This document shows positions 1 to 10,700 of a stretch of DNA of 64,000 nucleotides, piece by piece (within the stretch, counting starts at the first letter, position 1; the number at the start of each line of letters is the position of its first letter). A program made the position numbers and the translations under genes. The DNA lies in NCBI RefSeq assembly GCF_947489035.1, contig NZ_CANLCI010000011.1, positions 1-64,000 on the forward strand, written 5' to 3'. The DNA is from an uncultured Ferrimonas sp. Lineage in GTDB: Bacteria; Pseudomonadota; Gammaproteobacteria; Enterobacterales; Shewanellaceae. Below the pieces are notes generated by a model. The model had not been told where the DNA came from. It made no database searches and saw nothing but the letters and a program-made list of their open reading frames with translations.

Positions 1-31
1 TAGTTAAAGCTATGATTTTACGACTTTTTCT

Positions 32-70
32 TTATGAGTCGCCTGCTCTAACCAACTGAGCTAAGGGGCC
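32..70 (-). tRNA. 5' half of a CAU tRNA (tRNA-Ile2 or Met type), truncated or interrupted
   Basis: Read on the minus strand from base 70, the sequence gives a normal acceptor 5' strand (GGCCCCT), D arm (GCTC...GAGC) and the anticodon loop CTCATAA, closely resembling gammaproteobacterial tRNAs with anticodon CAU. After the loop the match stops: the expected anticodon 3' strand, variable loop and T arm are absent from bases 31-1, although nearly a whole tRNA would fit. A short inverted repeat (CGACT at 21-25, AGTCG at 37-41) spans the loop. It could be a pseudo-tRNA fragment or a tRNA interrupted by an intron that continues beyond the window. Confidence 0.5.
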
Positions 71-213
71 TGATTGTGTGCCGGTGTTGCACCAGCGAGG
101 CGACAGTATACTCAAGCCATTTGTGCCTGTCATCAGCCCTAAGCCACTGTATTAGTGCAAGTGGGCAACAATTCGCCAGCAACGGTTTGGTCACCACTGC
201 TGGCGCTGAGGGT

Positions 214-657
214 TCAGTCTTTCAATCGCACCATCAGTACGTCGCAACCCACATTGTGCAGCACGCTGTTGGCGGTCGACCCCAGCAAAGATCGCAGCCC
301 CGATTGGCCGTGGGTGCCAATTACAATCAGATCGATATCCAGCTCTTTTGCCGCCCGATGGATCTCATCAGAGGCCACCCCTTCGCAATGCAGTAACCGT
401 TCTGAACTTACCCCTAAGCGTTCGCCAATATCCAGCAGTTGCTGCTTGGCGTTTTCTCGAATGGTTTGCTTCATCGCCACCATTTGATTCGCAAAATCGA
501 CCGCGGCCAGTGTGTAGGCGGTGCTGATGGGCTCCATCACGTGCAGCAGGTGCAGTTCGGCTTGATGATCGGCGCAGATCTGTTGCCCTTTAACGATGAT
601 CTGCTCATTGTCGCTGTGAAAATCCAGCGCCATTAATACTTTGTTGTATCCGTTCAT
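214..657 (-). CDS. Universal stress protein, UspA family (147 aa)
   Basis: A single-domain cytoplasmic Usp protein. It begins with the typical first strand (NKVLMALDFH), and the C-terminal half carries the ATP-binding pattern G-2x-G-9x-G-S/T as GTHGQSGLRSLLGSTAN. The length is normal for the family. The start at 657 is chosen because AAGGAG lies just upstream; an in-frame start at 765 would add 36 residues unlike Usp proteins. Usp proteins accumulate in growth arrest and stress; the exact client is not predictable. It stands alone on this strand. Confidence 0.9.
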   Translation of the reverse strand: MNGYNKVLMALDFHSDNEQIIVKGQQICADHQAELHLLHVMEPISTAYTLAAVDFANQMVAMKQTIRENAKQQLLDIGERLGVSSERLLHCEGVASDEIHRAAKELDIDLIVIGTHGQSGLRSLLGSTANSVLHNVGCDVLMVRLKD

Positions 658-966
658 GCTGACTCTCCTTATTGATGATGCCGCAGCGTGGCGGCCCCTG
701 CCCTGACTGACATATCCAACCTTGGCAGCATGCCCAACAGGGGGATCTGAGTGCCTTTCTATCAAAGCGCGAATTGGCCACCCTCGCCATGATCCTAATC
801 AACAGGGTAATCGATAGTTGTGCTTGCATGGCCGCCACTGACAGCGTTTAGTGCGATAAATGCTGGCGTTTAAAGTAAATTAATTCGCAATTCGGCGGTG
901 TTGAAAGCACTGCTGCGCCCTGCCGGTCTGCTTTTGCACTGCGTATTAACAAGGAAGGAAAACACA

Positions 967-1581
967 ATGAAACGATTTTCACTGTTCGGGCTGCTGGCGC
1001 TGCTGGCGTTGCCGGTGTTGGCGCAAGTGGCCGACAAACCCGAGGCCGTCTCGCCGCTGCTTAATGGCATGGATGTGCCACCGATTAAGGTGCAAAACAG
1101 CGATGGTAAGCTGCTGTCGCTCAATAAGCTGTTGGCACAAAAGCCCTCTTTAGTGCTGTTTTACCGTGGCGGCTGGTGCCCTTACTGTAATGCTCAGTTG
1201 GCGGGATTGAAGCAAATTGAAGCCCAGCTGGATGCGCTGGGGGTGCAAGTTTTGGCGCTGGCACCAGAGCCGCCAGAGGCGCTGAAAGAGGGGGAAGGCA
1301 AAGGCAATTACACCCTGTTGTCGGATCGCAATTTAGAAGCCACTAAGGGCTTTGGTTTGGCGTACACCCTATCTGGGGCAACCAACATCGCTTACAAAGC
1401 TAAGATGGGCGATCGCTTAACCCTAAGCGATAACGGTAAGGTGATTTTGCCCGCGCCCGCCGCGTATTTAGTGGATGCCGATGGCTTGGTGCAGTTCTCT
1501 TACGTTAACCCCAACTTTAAGGTGCGTGCCCACCCAGAACTGCTGCTAAAAGCCGCCGAGCTGATGGTGGCGAACAAGTAA
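967..1581 (+). CDS. Exported peroxiredoxin-like (AhpC/TSA) protein (204 aa)
   Basis: An N-terminal signal peptide (MKRFSLFGLLALLALPVLAQ) is followed by a thioredoxin-fold peroxiredoxin domain. The redox motif is GGWCPYC (Cys71 and Cys74), placed as in peroxiredoxin-like AhpC/TSA proteins of the periplasm. A likely role is thiol-dependent reduction of peroxides or thiol exchange in the periplasm. The start at 967 is preceded by AAGGAAGG; an upstream in-frame ATG at 898 would bury the signal peptide. The gene is monocistronic and diverges from the stress-protein gene. Confidence 0.85.
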   Translation: MKRFSLFGLLALLALPVLAQVADKPEAVSPLLNGMDVPPIKVQNSDGKLLSLNKLLAQKPSLVLFYRGGWCPYCNAQLAGLKQIEAQLDALGVQVLALAPEPPEALKEGEGKGNYTLLSDRNLEATKGFGLAYTLSGATNIAYKAKMGDRLTLSDNGKVILPAPAAYLVDADGLVQFSYVNPNFKVRAHPELLLKAAELMVANK

Positions 1582-1599
1582 TGCAGGGTTAACAGCGAA

Positions 1600-1626
1600 G
1601 CTGCGGCTTTGAATAGAAGCCGCAGC
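1600..1626. terminator. Hairpin after the peroxiredoxin-like gene
   Basis: Ten-base-pair perfect stem GCTGCGGCTT/AAGCCGCAGC with a 7-base loop, 18 bases after the stop codon. There is no following T run, so it is either a weak terminator or an mRNA-stabilising stem. Confidence 0.35.
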
Positions 1627-1719
1627 CGGGGTTGCTGCCCTGTGGATCCCAAGCTTAACGCGCCGTTTGGCGGCGTTCGTTCAGCGCATTCATCCAACCG
1701 TTCAGCGCCCCCTCTTAGA

Positions 1720-3792
1720 TCACAACGGGGCGATGGCCACAATGTTGGCTTCGCGCCGCCCTAATCGAGTCAGCACTAAGTTGCCTTGCTGATCCCGCGA
1801 CAGGCTGCGATTAATTTTGATGCTGCCCCGCGCAAAGGTCTGTTGCACCGTTACCTTACCCGCCTGCCACAACAACAGCTGATCCGCTTCGGTGGCGCGG
1901 TGCAGATAAAGGATCCCGTCGGCGGTCAGCGCCCAGTTGCCCCAATCGTCACTGGCCAGATCATCAATCACCCGTTGGCTGGGGCCATCGCCCTCTTTCA
2001 GCCACAGCCCCGCTTCGTTGGGGCGAGTAAACCACAGCCGCCCTTGGGGATCCCGCCGTGCAAACAAGCCGCCGTTGTCCGTCAGTTGCTGCATCTGCCC
2101 AGATTGCAGTTCTAACTGCCAGATCTGCCAACTGCCGCTGCGGTTGCTGGCCAGCAACAGCGATTGACCATCGGGGCTCCAATGGGGGTTACGGAACTGG
2201 AACGACTCTTGAAGCAACGTGCGTTTCTGGCCGCTGACCAGATCAAACATAAGGATCCGGCTTAAGTTGCTGTCGGTTGCCGCCAGTGGCACCACCAAAC
2301 GCTGCCCATCCAAAGACCAAGCGGGCAGTTCCACCAAGCCCTCTTTTTGCGTCAACGGCCGCGCATTGCTGCCATCACGCGCCGCCAGCCACACTTCAAA
2401 CTGGCCAGAACGGTTGGATAAAAACGCCATTTGCTCGCCATCGGGCGACAGGTTGCCATACAGATCGCGGCCTGCGGAATCGATGTCTTGGCTGCGTTCG
2501 CCCGCCCAACCTTGCAGGTATTCTTGCGAGGCGTGGCGGCTAAAGGCGTAATGATCCGGCTTGGCTAAGGCCACAATATTGAACGGAGTGAAATCGCGAT
2601 ACAGCGGGCGCAGGCTGCCGCTATCCAGCTGCAGCTGCCACAGGCTGTGGCCGCCATCGCGCATGGTGTTGATCACGATTTTTTGATCGTCGCGGCTCCA
2701 GCTCAAGCCGTGGATGGCGGCTCGGTCAAAGGTCAGCTGGCGCTCATTGCCATTAATGTCCACCGTGTGCAGATCCGCCCAATACGCCCCTTGCGAGCGC
2801 ACAAACGCCAGTTCATCTTTTTGATGAGCCCAGATCAGCTGGGTGTCGCGCTGCCCTTGCTGCGGTTGGGTTAGCTGACGCCGTTGGTGGCTGTTGAGAT
2901 CATACAAAAACACCGCGCTGTGCTCTTGTTGCGGCACCTTATCCACCACCGCCAAGTAGCGGCCAGAGGGCGACCAGCTCAACACGTGATGAAAGCGTTC
3001 TTGCACGCAGGTGGTGATCCGATGCTCCTCTAATGTATCAAGGGATTTGATCCACACATCGCACTGGCCGCTGTCATTTAAGCGCAAAAAAGCCAGCTGG
3101 CTGCCGTCCGGCGACCAACTGGGGTTGGATTCATTTTCGTTGCCAAAGCTGATTTGTCGCAGCGACGCGCTGGGCTGCTGCAGATCTTGAATAAAAATGC
3201 GCCCCGGCTCGCGATCTCGTTCCCACATAAAGGCCAAATAGCGGCCATCGGGCGACAACGCAGGGGTTTCTTCCACCCCTTCTAAATAGGTTAGGGGCTT
3301 GGCTTCGCCGTACTCCGGCAACCGCTCTGTGGTTTGTGGCCAACGCTGCCACATCAAGAGCGCCAACAGCCCCAACGTTATCGCCAGCAACCCAGTAATG
3401 CCGCGTTTTTTCAGGCTGGGATCTGGCCGCACTTCGGCGGGCTCTGCCGTGGCTTGTGCAGGGATTTCGATCACCGGCAACAACAACAACTGATAACCGG
3501 TTTTGGCAATGGTGCGGATCGCTTCCTCATCGCCGTTATTCAGTAGCTTACGCAGCATATAAATGGCGTTGGTAATGCCACGACTGCCCACCGCTTGATT
3601 GCCTTGCCAAATGGTGTCGATCAGGGTTTGACGAGAGACGGTTTGACCGGATTGCTGCACCAATTGCAGCAGCACTTCAAACACCTTGGGCGGTAGGGTT
3701 TCTTCTTGATTTTTGCCTTCATCTTGGCGCGTTAGCCGCAGCTGTGATGGGCTAACGTGCCAGGCTCCAACTTGATACTCACTGGTATTCAT
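1720..3792 (-). CDS. CadC-like membrane transcription regulator with periplasmic TolB/PD40 propeller (690 aa)
   Basis: Residues about 1-100 form an OmpR/PhoB-type winged-helix DNA-binding domain (PPKVFEVLLQLVQQSGQTVSRQTLIDTIWQ is typical, split here by the usual recognition helix). One transmembrane helix follows at about 131-150 (GITGLLAITLGLLALLMW). The rest is a beta-propeller of WD40-like PD40 repeats with the signature SPDGxxLAF seen at least six times. This is the architecture of ToxR/CadC-type one-component regulators: DNA binding inside, sensing outside. It is divergent from the subtilase pair, so control of those exported proteases is a reasonable inference, not shown. Confidence 0.85.
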   Translation of the reverse strand: MNTSEYQVGAWHVSPSQLRLTRQDEGKNQEETLPPKVFEVLLQLVQQSGQTVSRQTLIDTIWQGNQAVGSRGITNAIYMLRKLLNNGDEEAIRTIAKTGYQLLLLPVIEIPAQATAEPAEVRPDPSLKKRGITGLLAITLGLLALLMWQRWPQTTERLPEYGEAKPLTYLEGVEETPALSPDGRYLAFMWERDREPGRIFIQDLQQPSASLRQISFGNENESNPSWSPDGSQLAFLRLNDSGQCDVWIKSLDTLEEHRITTCVQERFHHVLSWSPSGRYLAVVDKVPQQEHSAVFLYDLNSHQRRQLTQPQQGQRDTQLIWAHQKDELAFVRSQGAYWADLHTVDINGNERQLTFDRAAIHGLSWSRDDQKIVINTMRDGGHSLWQLQLDSGSLRPLYRDFTPFNIVALAKPDHYAFSRHASQEYLQGWAGERSQDIDSAGRDLYGNLSPDGEQMAFLSNRSGQFEVWLAARDGSNARPLTQKEGLVELPAWSLDGQRLVVPLAATDSNLSRILMFDLVSGQKRTLLQESFQFRNPHWSPDGQSLLLASNRSGSWQIWQLELQSGQMQQLTDNGGLFARRDPQGRLWFTRPNEAGLWLKEGDGPSQRVIDDLASDDWGNWALTADGILYLHRATEADQLLLWQAGKVTVQQTFARGSIKINRSLSRDQQGNLVLTRLGRREANIVAIAPL

Positions 3793-4131
3793 TCAGGCCC
3801 CATCCTTGCCGTTTTTATTGTTCTTATGCCTTGCAGGAATACCATATTCAACCCCGCCAGTGCCAGTTTCAATTGCATAAAGCCAAGGGCAAAGGTGCAT
3901 AAATCACACAGAACAATAGGCGTTTCTCTACCCCCTAAGCTATTGATAAAAAACATAATGACAAATAAATGACAATAACTTGAGGCGCAACTGATGCGGT
4001 TTTCTTTCCAAATTTATTTTGCTTCGGTATCAACGATGAAGGCCGCAAAGAACGGCCACGGTAAAACCTGTTAACGGCGTAAAAATAACAATATCAAACG
4101 CGCCTATACCCAACCCAAAAGGAACCCAGGG
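3793..4131. promoter_or_regulatory. Divergent intergenic region between the CadC-like regulator and the subtilase pair
   Basis: 339 bases with no gene. It must hold the promoters of both divergent genes. An AT-rich tract around 3940-3985 contains a TTGATA element followed 17 bases later by TAAATG, a weak sigma-70-like candidate toward the proteases. A small hairpin (GGCCG...CGGCC, about 4041-4057) lies in the presumed 5' leader of the protease gene. I see no clear operator repeat. Confidence 0.35.
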
Positions 4132-7100
4132 ATGCAAACAAACCACTTTACCCTATCGAAATTGGCACTGTGTGTGAGCTTAGCGGTGGCGCCATCCGCC
4201 CTGCTGGCCAGCCAGCAAACCGACGCTCGTTTACAGCACGTGAGCGCTGAACAAGCAACCCAGACCAACGACTACATTGTGGCGCTATCAACCCCGGGTA
4301 GCTGGAAGAGCGGCGATGCCTCTGCCGAGCAAGCGCAGCAACGCCTGCTGGCTTACGTGCGCTCTTTGGATGCCGAAGTGCAAGTGGTTGCCAGCAACAC
4401 CAAGCTGACCAACAGCCTGCATTTACGTGTTTCTGCTGCCGTTGCCGCGCAGCTGCAGCAACACGCCGATGTGGCCTCCCTTAGCCAATTCCACGCGCAA
4501 GCCACCACGGTTGATACTTCAATCCAACGCATCCAGCAGCAACAGCAGCAAGCGGCAATGGCCGCCATGCCAGCGCTGACCGACATGGCCGATGCAGGCA
4601 AAGGGGTGAAGATCGCGATCCTGTCTACCGGCATCGATTACACCCACGTTGCGTTGGGTGGTGACGGCAGCGAAGACAGCTACAACAGTGCCTTAGCCAA
4701 CGCCGCCACCGACTATGACGGCTTCCCAACCGCCGTTGTGACCGGTGGTCACGATTTTGCTACTGAAGCCGGTTTCGGCGAAGATCAGAACCCGTTGGAT
4801 GGCAACCTCGAATTTACCAATTGGAATGGTTACGAATTTCCAACCGGTCGCGGCACCATGCTGGCGTCGTTGGTGCACCGCTTAGCCCCAGGTGCAGAGC
4901 TGATGGCGTATAAAGTGGCCGGCGTGTCTGATCCTTACGGCAATGGCCCGCAGATGACCGTACCGTCCATCCCCACCATCGCCAACGCCATTGAGCACGC
5001 GGTTGAAGCCGGTGCCGACATCATCATGGTTGACCACAGCATCTACGGTTACCACGTTGCTGCCTACAACGAGCCAGGCGAAGGCCAAGGCTCGCCACTG
5101 TCACTGGATATTGAGATGGTCGCCACCGCAGCGGCCAAAGGGGTATTGGTGGTGAGCACCGCCGGTGCTGCTGGCACCTTGCCATCGAAATACAACATCG
5201 CTTGGATGGGCGCGGCTGACGACGCCTTGACCGTAGGTGGCATTGTGGCCGACGGCGACAACGCCATGAGCACCGCTGAGTGGAGCCCACACGGCCCGGT
5301 ACGTGGCAGCCAAACCATCAAACCCGATTTGGTCAGCTACGCCAGCGATGACGCCCTAGCGGTAGCCGGCAGTGGCGACCAGGTCGCGGCGCTGGATACC
5401 CCCGATCTGTCGGTGGCCCGCATGGCCGCCGCTGCCGCCATCATTCAATCCAGCCGCGCCGATCTGTCCAATCTGGAAATCAAAGCGCTGCTGACCAACA
5501 CCGCCAATCACAACATCAATCGCAACGGCAGTGGCCAACAGGCGTCCGTGACCCAAATCGGCAGCGGTATCGAAAACATCGATGCGGCGTTAACCACTCC
5601 AGTGGCGCTGTGGGAACAGGGCAGCAACCAACCGCACCTCAGCTTTGGCCATCAAGTGGTGGACAACAACGCCCGCCTGATGAAAGAGATTGTGCTGCGC
5701 AACTACAGCGACAGCGCCCAAACCTATCAGCTGAGCATGGAAGTGGGTGCCGATCGCGATGGCAACGCCGCCATCAACTGGAGCTACCCAGCATCGGTCA
5801 CCGTACCGGCCAACAGCACCATTACCGTGCCGATGATCTTGGAAATTGACGGCGCTAACCTGCCGCAATGGGCCCTAACCAAGACCGACGATTACAGCAT
5901 CGAAAATTGGGAAAAGATGGAGCTTAACGGCTACCTGCAGTTAAGTGCTGAATCCCAGCCAACCTTGAGCATGGGCTGGTCGGTACTGCCCCGCGCCAAA
6001 GGCGAAATTAAGCGCCATTTCGAAACCTTTGAAGATTACTTCGACGGCGACCACACCCTGCCTTGGAGCCAGTTTACCGAAGGCCGTAAGCAATCCTTCA
6101 CCAACGCTGGCGCCCACACCATGAACATGATGGCGCTGCCAATCATGCATTCGCGGGTGAATCGCCCTGAAAGCAAGTACGACACCAACAACCTCATGAA
6201 GCACGCCGCGGGTGGGGTATTTGATGCCCAGCAGTGTGACTCCGGCAAAAAGATGGTGCTGGCCACCAACATGCACGCGCCGATGGACATCGCCATGTCG
6301 AACCACTTCGATAAGCTGGGCGAAATGGTGGTCTACTTCGACATCTTCAGCAACGACATCGTGGTTCAACTTGAGCTGGATAAAGTGGTTGCCGGCCAAC
6401 CCTACGTGGAAGACAGCGATCGCATCGGTTACGGCTGGGTCAGCTTGGATGCGAACGGCCAACCGGTCACCACCATCATTGATCTGAACCAACCTTACGA
6501 CCACGCCACCCCAACCGCCCGTTACAAGCAATCGAAGCTGCCCGCTTATTTTGTGCCCGGCGGCACCAATGTAGTGGCTCAGTTCTGTTTGGAAGAGATG
6601 TACCACCACGACGTGGACAGCGTTGAGGACTTTGACCAAGAGATGGGGTTTATCTTCTCCACCGATCGTGATGCCTTTCCCGATTTAGGCGAGCCAATCG
6701 TCATGTTTAACCCGGTGAAATATGGCGCCGAAGTCACCACAACCCGTTTTGACTGGTTTAGCGGCATGGAGATCGAATCCACCAGCTACGGCACCGCCGA
6801 ACTGCGGATGAATAAGATCGGCGCCGACGGGGTGGAAGGCGATGACTGGAGCATGAGCATGGAGCTGGCCCCAGGCGAGTCCGCCATGTTTTACGCCCAA
6901 AAAGATGGCGCCTGTGGTGGCCCAAGCTTAGGCGGCGGTGATGGTTGCTCGCCATCGGGCATGCTGCTGATGGACTTAAACAGCGACTTAACCATCGCAG
7001 GTGAAAGCCAGCCTACCGGCAACACCGTCACCAGTGTCAAAGCCAACCAGCACTTTGATGTTGCCGAAAACATCGAAAACGGCACCGTGATTGGCCAGCT

Positions 7101-7701
7101 TGAAAATGACATCCCCGGCTTCTTTGGCCTTGGTGGCCCAACGGAAGATGAATGGCGTGCGGTTGACTTTCAGCTGGCTCGCGCCATTCCTGGCAACCCA
7201 GTTACCGTGGAAACCGATGGCACCATCATCGTCGCTAACAGCGCTGCCTTTGATTACGAAAACCAGCAACAGCTGATGCTGCAAGTGCAAACTCGTCAGG
7301 GCAACTTAGTTACCCCTGAGCAAGCGGTTTACATCAACATCAGCAACGTCAACGACATCGCCCCAACCGTTACTGGCAGCCTTGACGCGGTCAGCATCAC
7401 CGAAGGTGACGCAGTGAACCTGTCACTGGCGGGCTTGTTTAGCGATGCCGAAGGCGATCTGTTGACCTACACCGTTTCTGGCTTGCCAGAGGGCGTTAAC
7501 TTTGATGCCGACAGCATGACCATCAGCGGTACCCCAACCATGGCAGGGGAATACACCGTTACCGTTGAAGCCAGTGATGGCACCAACACCGCAACCTCCA
7601 GCACCACCATCAGCGTGGCAGAACAGCCTTCAAGCAGCAGCGGCAGCTTGGGCTTTGGTTTGCCATTGCTGGCATGGCTGATGTGGCGTCGTCGTCGCTA
7701 A
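4132..7701 (+). CDS. Catalytically dead subtilisin-like (S8) protein with GlyGly-CTERM anchor (1189 aa)
   Basis: Signal peptide, an I9-like propeptide (NDYIVAL around residue 50), then an S8 fold in which every catalytic position is replaced: ILSTGIDYTH has Ser165 where the Asp of DTGID should be, RGTMLAS has Arg240 where the His of HGTHVAS should be, and DTPDLSVARMAAA near 422 replaces GTSMxxPHVAG, with Pro at the nucleophile position. Near the C-terminus is a putative-Ig (He_PIG/cadherin-like) domain (about 1070-1165), then a Ser-Gly linker, a hydrophobic helix and RRRR, i.e. a GlyGly-CTERM sorting tail. The frame is open over 3.5 kb, so this is a maintained pseudoenzyme rather than a decayed gene. 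It sits 66 bases upstream of an active homologue; an inhibitor, chaperone or binding role is inference. Confidence 0.85.
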   Translation: MQTNHFTLSKLALCVSLAVAPSALLASQQTDARLQHVSAEQATQTNDYIVALSTPGSWKSGDASAEQAQQRLLAYVRSLDAEVQVVASNTKLTNSLHLRVSAAVAAQLQQHADVASLSQFHAQATTVDTSIQRIQQQQQQAAMAAMPALTDMADAGKGVKIAILSTGIDYTHVALGGDGSEDSYNSALANAATDYDGFPTAVVTGGHDFATEAGFGEDQNPLDGNLEFTNWNGYEFPTGRGTMLASLVHRLAPGAELMAYKVAGVSDPYGNGPQMTVPSIPTIANAIEHAVEAGADIIMVDHSIYGYHVAAYNEPGEGQGSPLSLDIEMVATAAAKGVLVVSTAGAAGTLPSKYNIAWMGAADDALTVGGIVADGDNAMSTAEWSPHGPVRGSQTIKPDLVSYASDDALAVAGSGDQVAALDTPDLSVARMAAAAAIIQSSRADLSNLEIKALLTNTANHNINRNGSGQQASVTQIGSGIENIDAALTTPVALWEQGSNQPHLSFGHQVVDNNARLMKEIVLRNYSDSAQTYQLSMEVGADRDGNAAINWSYPASVTVPANSTITVPMILEIDGANLPQWALTKTDDYSIENWEKMELNGYLQLSAESQPTLSMGWSVLPRAKGEIKRHFETFEDYFDGDHTLPWSQFTEGRKQSFTNAGAHTMNMMALPIMHSRVNRPESKYDTNNLMKHAAGGVFDAQQCDSGKKMVLATNMHAPMDIAMSNHFDKLGEMVVYFDIFSNDIVVQLELDKVVAGQPYVEDSDRIGYGWVSLDANGQPVTTIIDLNQPYDHATPTARYKQSKLPAYFVPGGTNVVAQFCLEEMYHHDVDSVEDFDQEMGFIFSTDRDAFPDLGEPIVMFNPVKYGAEVTTTRFDWFSGMEIESTSYGTAELRMNKIGADGVEGDDWSMSMELAPGESAMFYAQKDGACGGPSLGGGDGCSPSGMLLMDLNSDLTIAGESQPTGNTVTSVKANQHFDVAENIENGTVIGQLENDIPGFFGLGGPTEDEWRAVDFQLARAIPGNPVTVETDGTIIVANSAAFDYENQQQLMLQVQTRQGNLVTPEQAVYINISNVNDIAPTVTGSLDAVSITEGDAVNLSLAGLFSDAEGDLLTYTVSGLPEGVNFDADSMTISGTPTMAGEYTVTVEASDGTNTATSSTTISVAEQPSSSSGSLGFGLPLLAWLMWRRRR

Positions 7702-7767
7702 CAGCCATAGGGCAGCCACCGAGCGGTGGCTGCCCGCAACATAATTACAATAAAAGAGGAATCAACG

Positions 7768-10700
7768 ATGTTCCGACTTACCTTACTTGCCAGCGTAATC
7801 TCCTGCTCTGCCATTGCCGCAGACGGGCCAACCAATTCTTTAGCGGATCCCATCGCGCCAATGGCGCCAGCGGCGTTAAAAGCGCAGCAAGGGGATCGCT
7901 ACTTTGTCCACTTTGCCCAGCAACCGTTAGCCTTTGCCGCCCAAACCCTGCGGGCGTCTGGGGTGCAATCGATGCACGACGCCAACCAGCGTCTTAACGT
8001 CAACAGCCGCGCCAGCAGCAGCTACCTAAGCCAAATTGCCCAAGGCCGCGAACAAAGCCGCCAGCAGTTAAGCAAGGTGTTGGGGCGCACGCTGTCGTTT
8101 GAGCACCAATATGGGGTGGTACTGAATGCCGCTGTGATGCGCTTAAGCCAAGCGGAAGCGCAGCTGCTGGCCACACAAGACGGCGTTACCTTGGTCGATA
8201 AAGTCACCACCCATCAACTGCACACCGATTCTGGCCCAGAGCTGATCGGCGCCAACCAAATTTGGCAAGGGCTTGGCAGCGATCTGCCCAGCAAAGGCGA
8301 AGGCATTGTGGTGGGGATCATTGATACCGGCATCGACGCCGATCACCCCTCTTTTGCCGCCACCGCCAGCGATGGCTATGAACACGTTAACCCACTGGGC
8401 GACGGCAACTATCTTGGCGATTGCCAAACCCACGACAACATCTGTAACGACAAACTGATTGGGGTCGTTAGCTACTCGGAACTGCGCGAACTCTACCCGA
8501 GCCCTAACGCCGATTTTGACCGCACCGAGATCATCGAAACCGGTTGGGACATGCAGGGTCACGGCACCCACGTGGCCTCGACCGTGGCCGGTAACCCGTT
8601 GACCAACGTGCCGATGTACAACACCAGCGGCAATCAGGCTGAATTCGTTATGGGGCAGATCAGCGGCGTGGCCCCACGCGCCAACATCGTCTCTTATCAG
8701 GTGTGTGTGCCAGAAGGGGTTGATGGTGGCTGTTATCCAGAGCTGACCGCCCGCGCCCTAGAGCACGCCATCGCCAACGACGTGGATGTGATCAACTACT
8801 CGGTGGGTGGCGGCGCCCAAAGCCCGTGGAACAGCACCGACGCCATCGCCTTTTTGGCGGCCCGTGCTGCAGGCATTCACGTGGCGACGTCGGCCGGTAA
8901 CAGCGGCCCAGATCCGCAAACCGTCGGCACCCCCGGCAACGCCCCGTGGATCACCACCGTGGCAGCCTACACCCACGATCGCGGCTTTAGCGACAAACAG
9001 TTAACTGACTTCAGCGGCGGCGCCAGCAGCTTGCCCGCCCTGGATGGCAAAGGCGCCACCAGCGGCATCACTGCCGCCATTGTCGACGCCAACAACTACG
9101 GCGACGGCAGCTGTAACAGCGAATTTAGCGCCAACACCTTCAACGGCGAAATTGTGGTTTGTCGTCGTGGCGACATCGCCCGCGTCGACAAAGGCAGTAA
9201 CGTGCTGGCCGGTGGCGCGGGCGGCTTGGTGCTGGTGAACGTGGATGCCGACATCGACAACGTCGAGTCCGATCTGCACGTTTTGCCTGCCATTCAGCTG
9301 GATGTTGCCCAAGGGGAACAACTGCTGAACTGGCTTGGCAGCGGCAGCGATCATCAAGCCACCATTGGCGCTTCGGTGATTGAACGGGACATGGCCAACG
9401 CCGATGTGGCCGGTACCTTTACCTCCCGTGGCCCGATCTTGCCTTACGCCAACGTCCTGGCACCGGATGTGGCCGCCCCTGGGGTGGACATCTTGGCTGC
9501 CCACACCACCGAATGGCCGTTTAGCGCCAACACCGCAGCGCCCTATGCGGTAATGAGCGGCACTTCCATGTCGAGCCCGCACGTGGCGGGCGCCTTGGCG
9601 CTGATCAAAGCCCTGCGCCCAGACTGGACCCCAGCGCAAGCGCAATCGGCGTTGATGACCACCGCCAAACGCACCACCTTCACCGACGACGATCTGGATG
9701 GCGAATTAACCCCGTCGACCCCGTTCGATGCCGGTGCTGGTCGCATCCAAATCACCCAAGCGGTACAAGCTGGGTTGCTGTTGGATGAAACCGAAGCCAA
9801 CTACCAAGCGGCGGATCCGGCCAACGGTGGCGATCCCACCACACTGAACATGGCGTCGTTGGCGGCCACCGATTGTGTGGTTAGCTGCAGCTGGACTCGT
9901 ACCGTAACCGCCGAGCGCGCAGGCAGCTGGACCGTCGATTTTAGCTATGAAACCCAAGGGTTCAGCCTAACCGCCAGCCCAGCCAGCTTCAGCTTAAACG
10001 CCGGTCAGTCGCAGCAGATCACCATCACCGCCAATGCCACCGAAGCGCTGGAAAGCGAATGGGTGTTTGGCCGAGTGTTACTGAACGGCAGCGACAGCGG
10101 CCAGCAGCATCTAACCGCAGCAATCAACTTCACCGGCGGTCTGTTGCCCGAAGTGGATGACGGCGCTCGTGGCCCAATCATCAGCGTGCATCGTGACAGC
10201 GACAGCCACAGCTTGCCTGGGTTTATCACCATCGATACTGACACCTTGCAGTTGGCGCCGTTTGGTGTCAGCAAAGTGGATGTTTACGATGCTGAAACCA
10301 CCGGCGACGACAACACCAATTTCCCAACCGAATTTGAAGAAAATCTGCACGTTGTTCAAGTTCACACCAACGCCGACACGCGCCTGTTGTCAGCGTGGAT
10401 CCGCTCTGCTGACGCGCCGGATCTGGATCTGTACATCACCCGTGATTTCAACTTGGATGGCAAGGTATCCGCCATTGAATTGGATAACTTCACCTGCATC
10501 AGTGGTCGTTTCGATAGCGCCGAATCCTGCGTGATTGACAACCCAGTGCCTGGGGCCTATTTGGTGGTGGTGCACAACTATCAAGGCAGTGCACCAGAAG
10601 CGTTAGATAGCCACAGCTTAGCCGTTGCAAAAGTCAGCAAAGACTCGCCAAGCTTTAGCGTCTCTGCCCCAGAAAGCATCAGCGCCAACGAGCCTTTCAG

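Noticed and set aside
5941..6639. 232-codon minus-strand frame inside the inactive subtilase gene
   Set aside because: His/Val-rich shadow of the plus-strand frame, which has a signal peptide and sorting tail; no family pattern.
4132..7701. Calling the inactive subtilase a pseudogene
   Set aside because: The frame is intact, and propeptide, Ig-like domain and GlyGly-CTERM are preserved. Loss of the triad alone fits a maintained pseudoenzyme.
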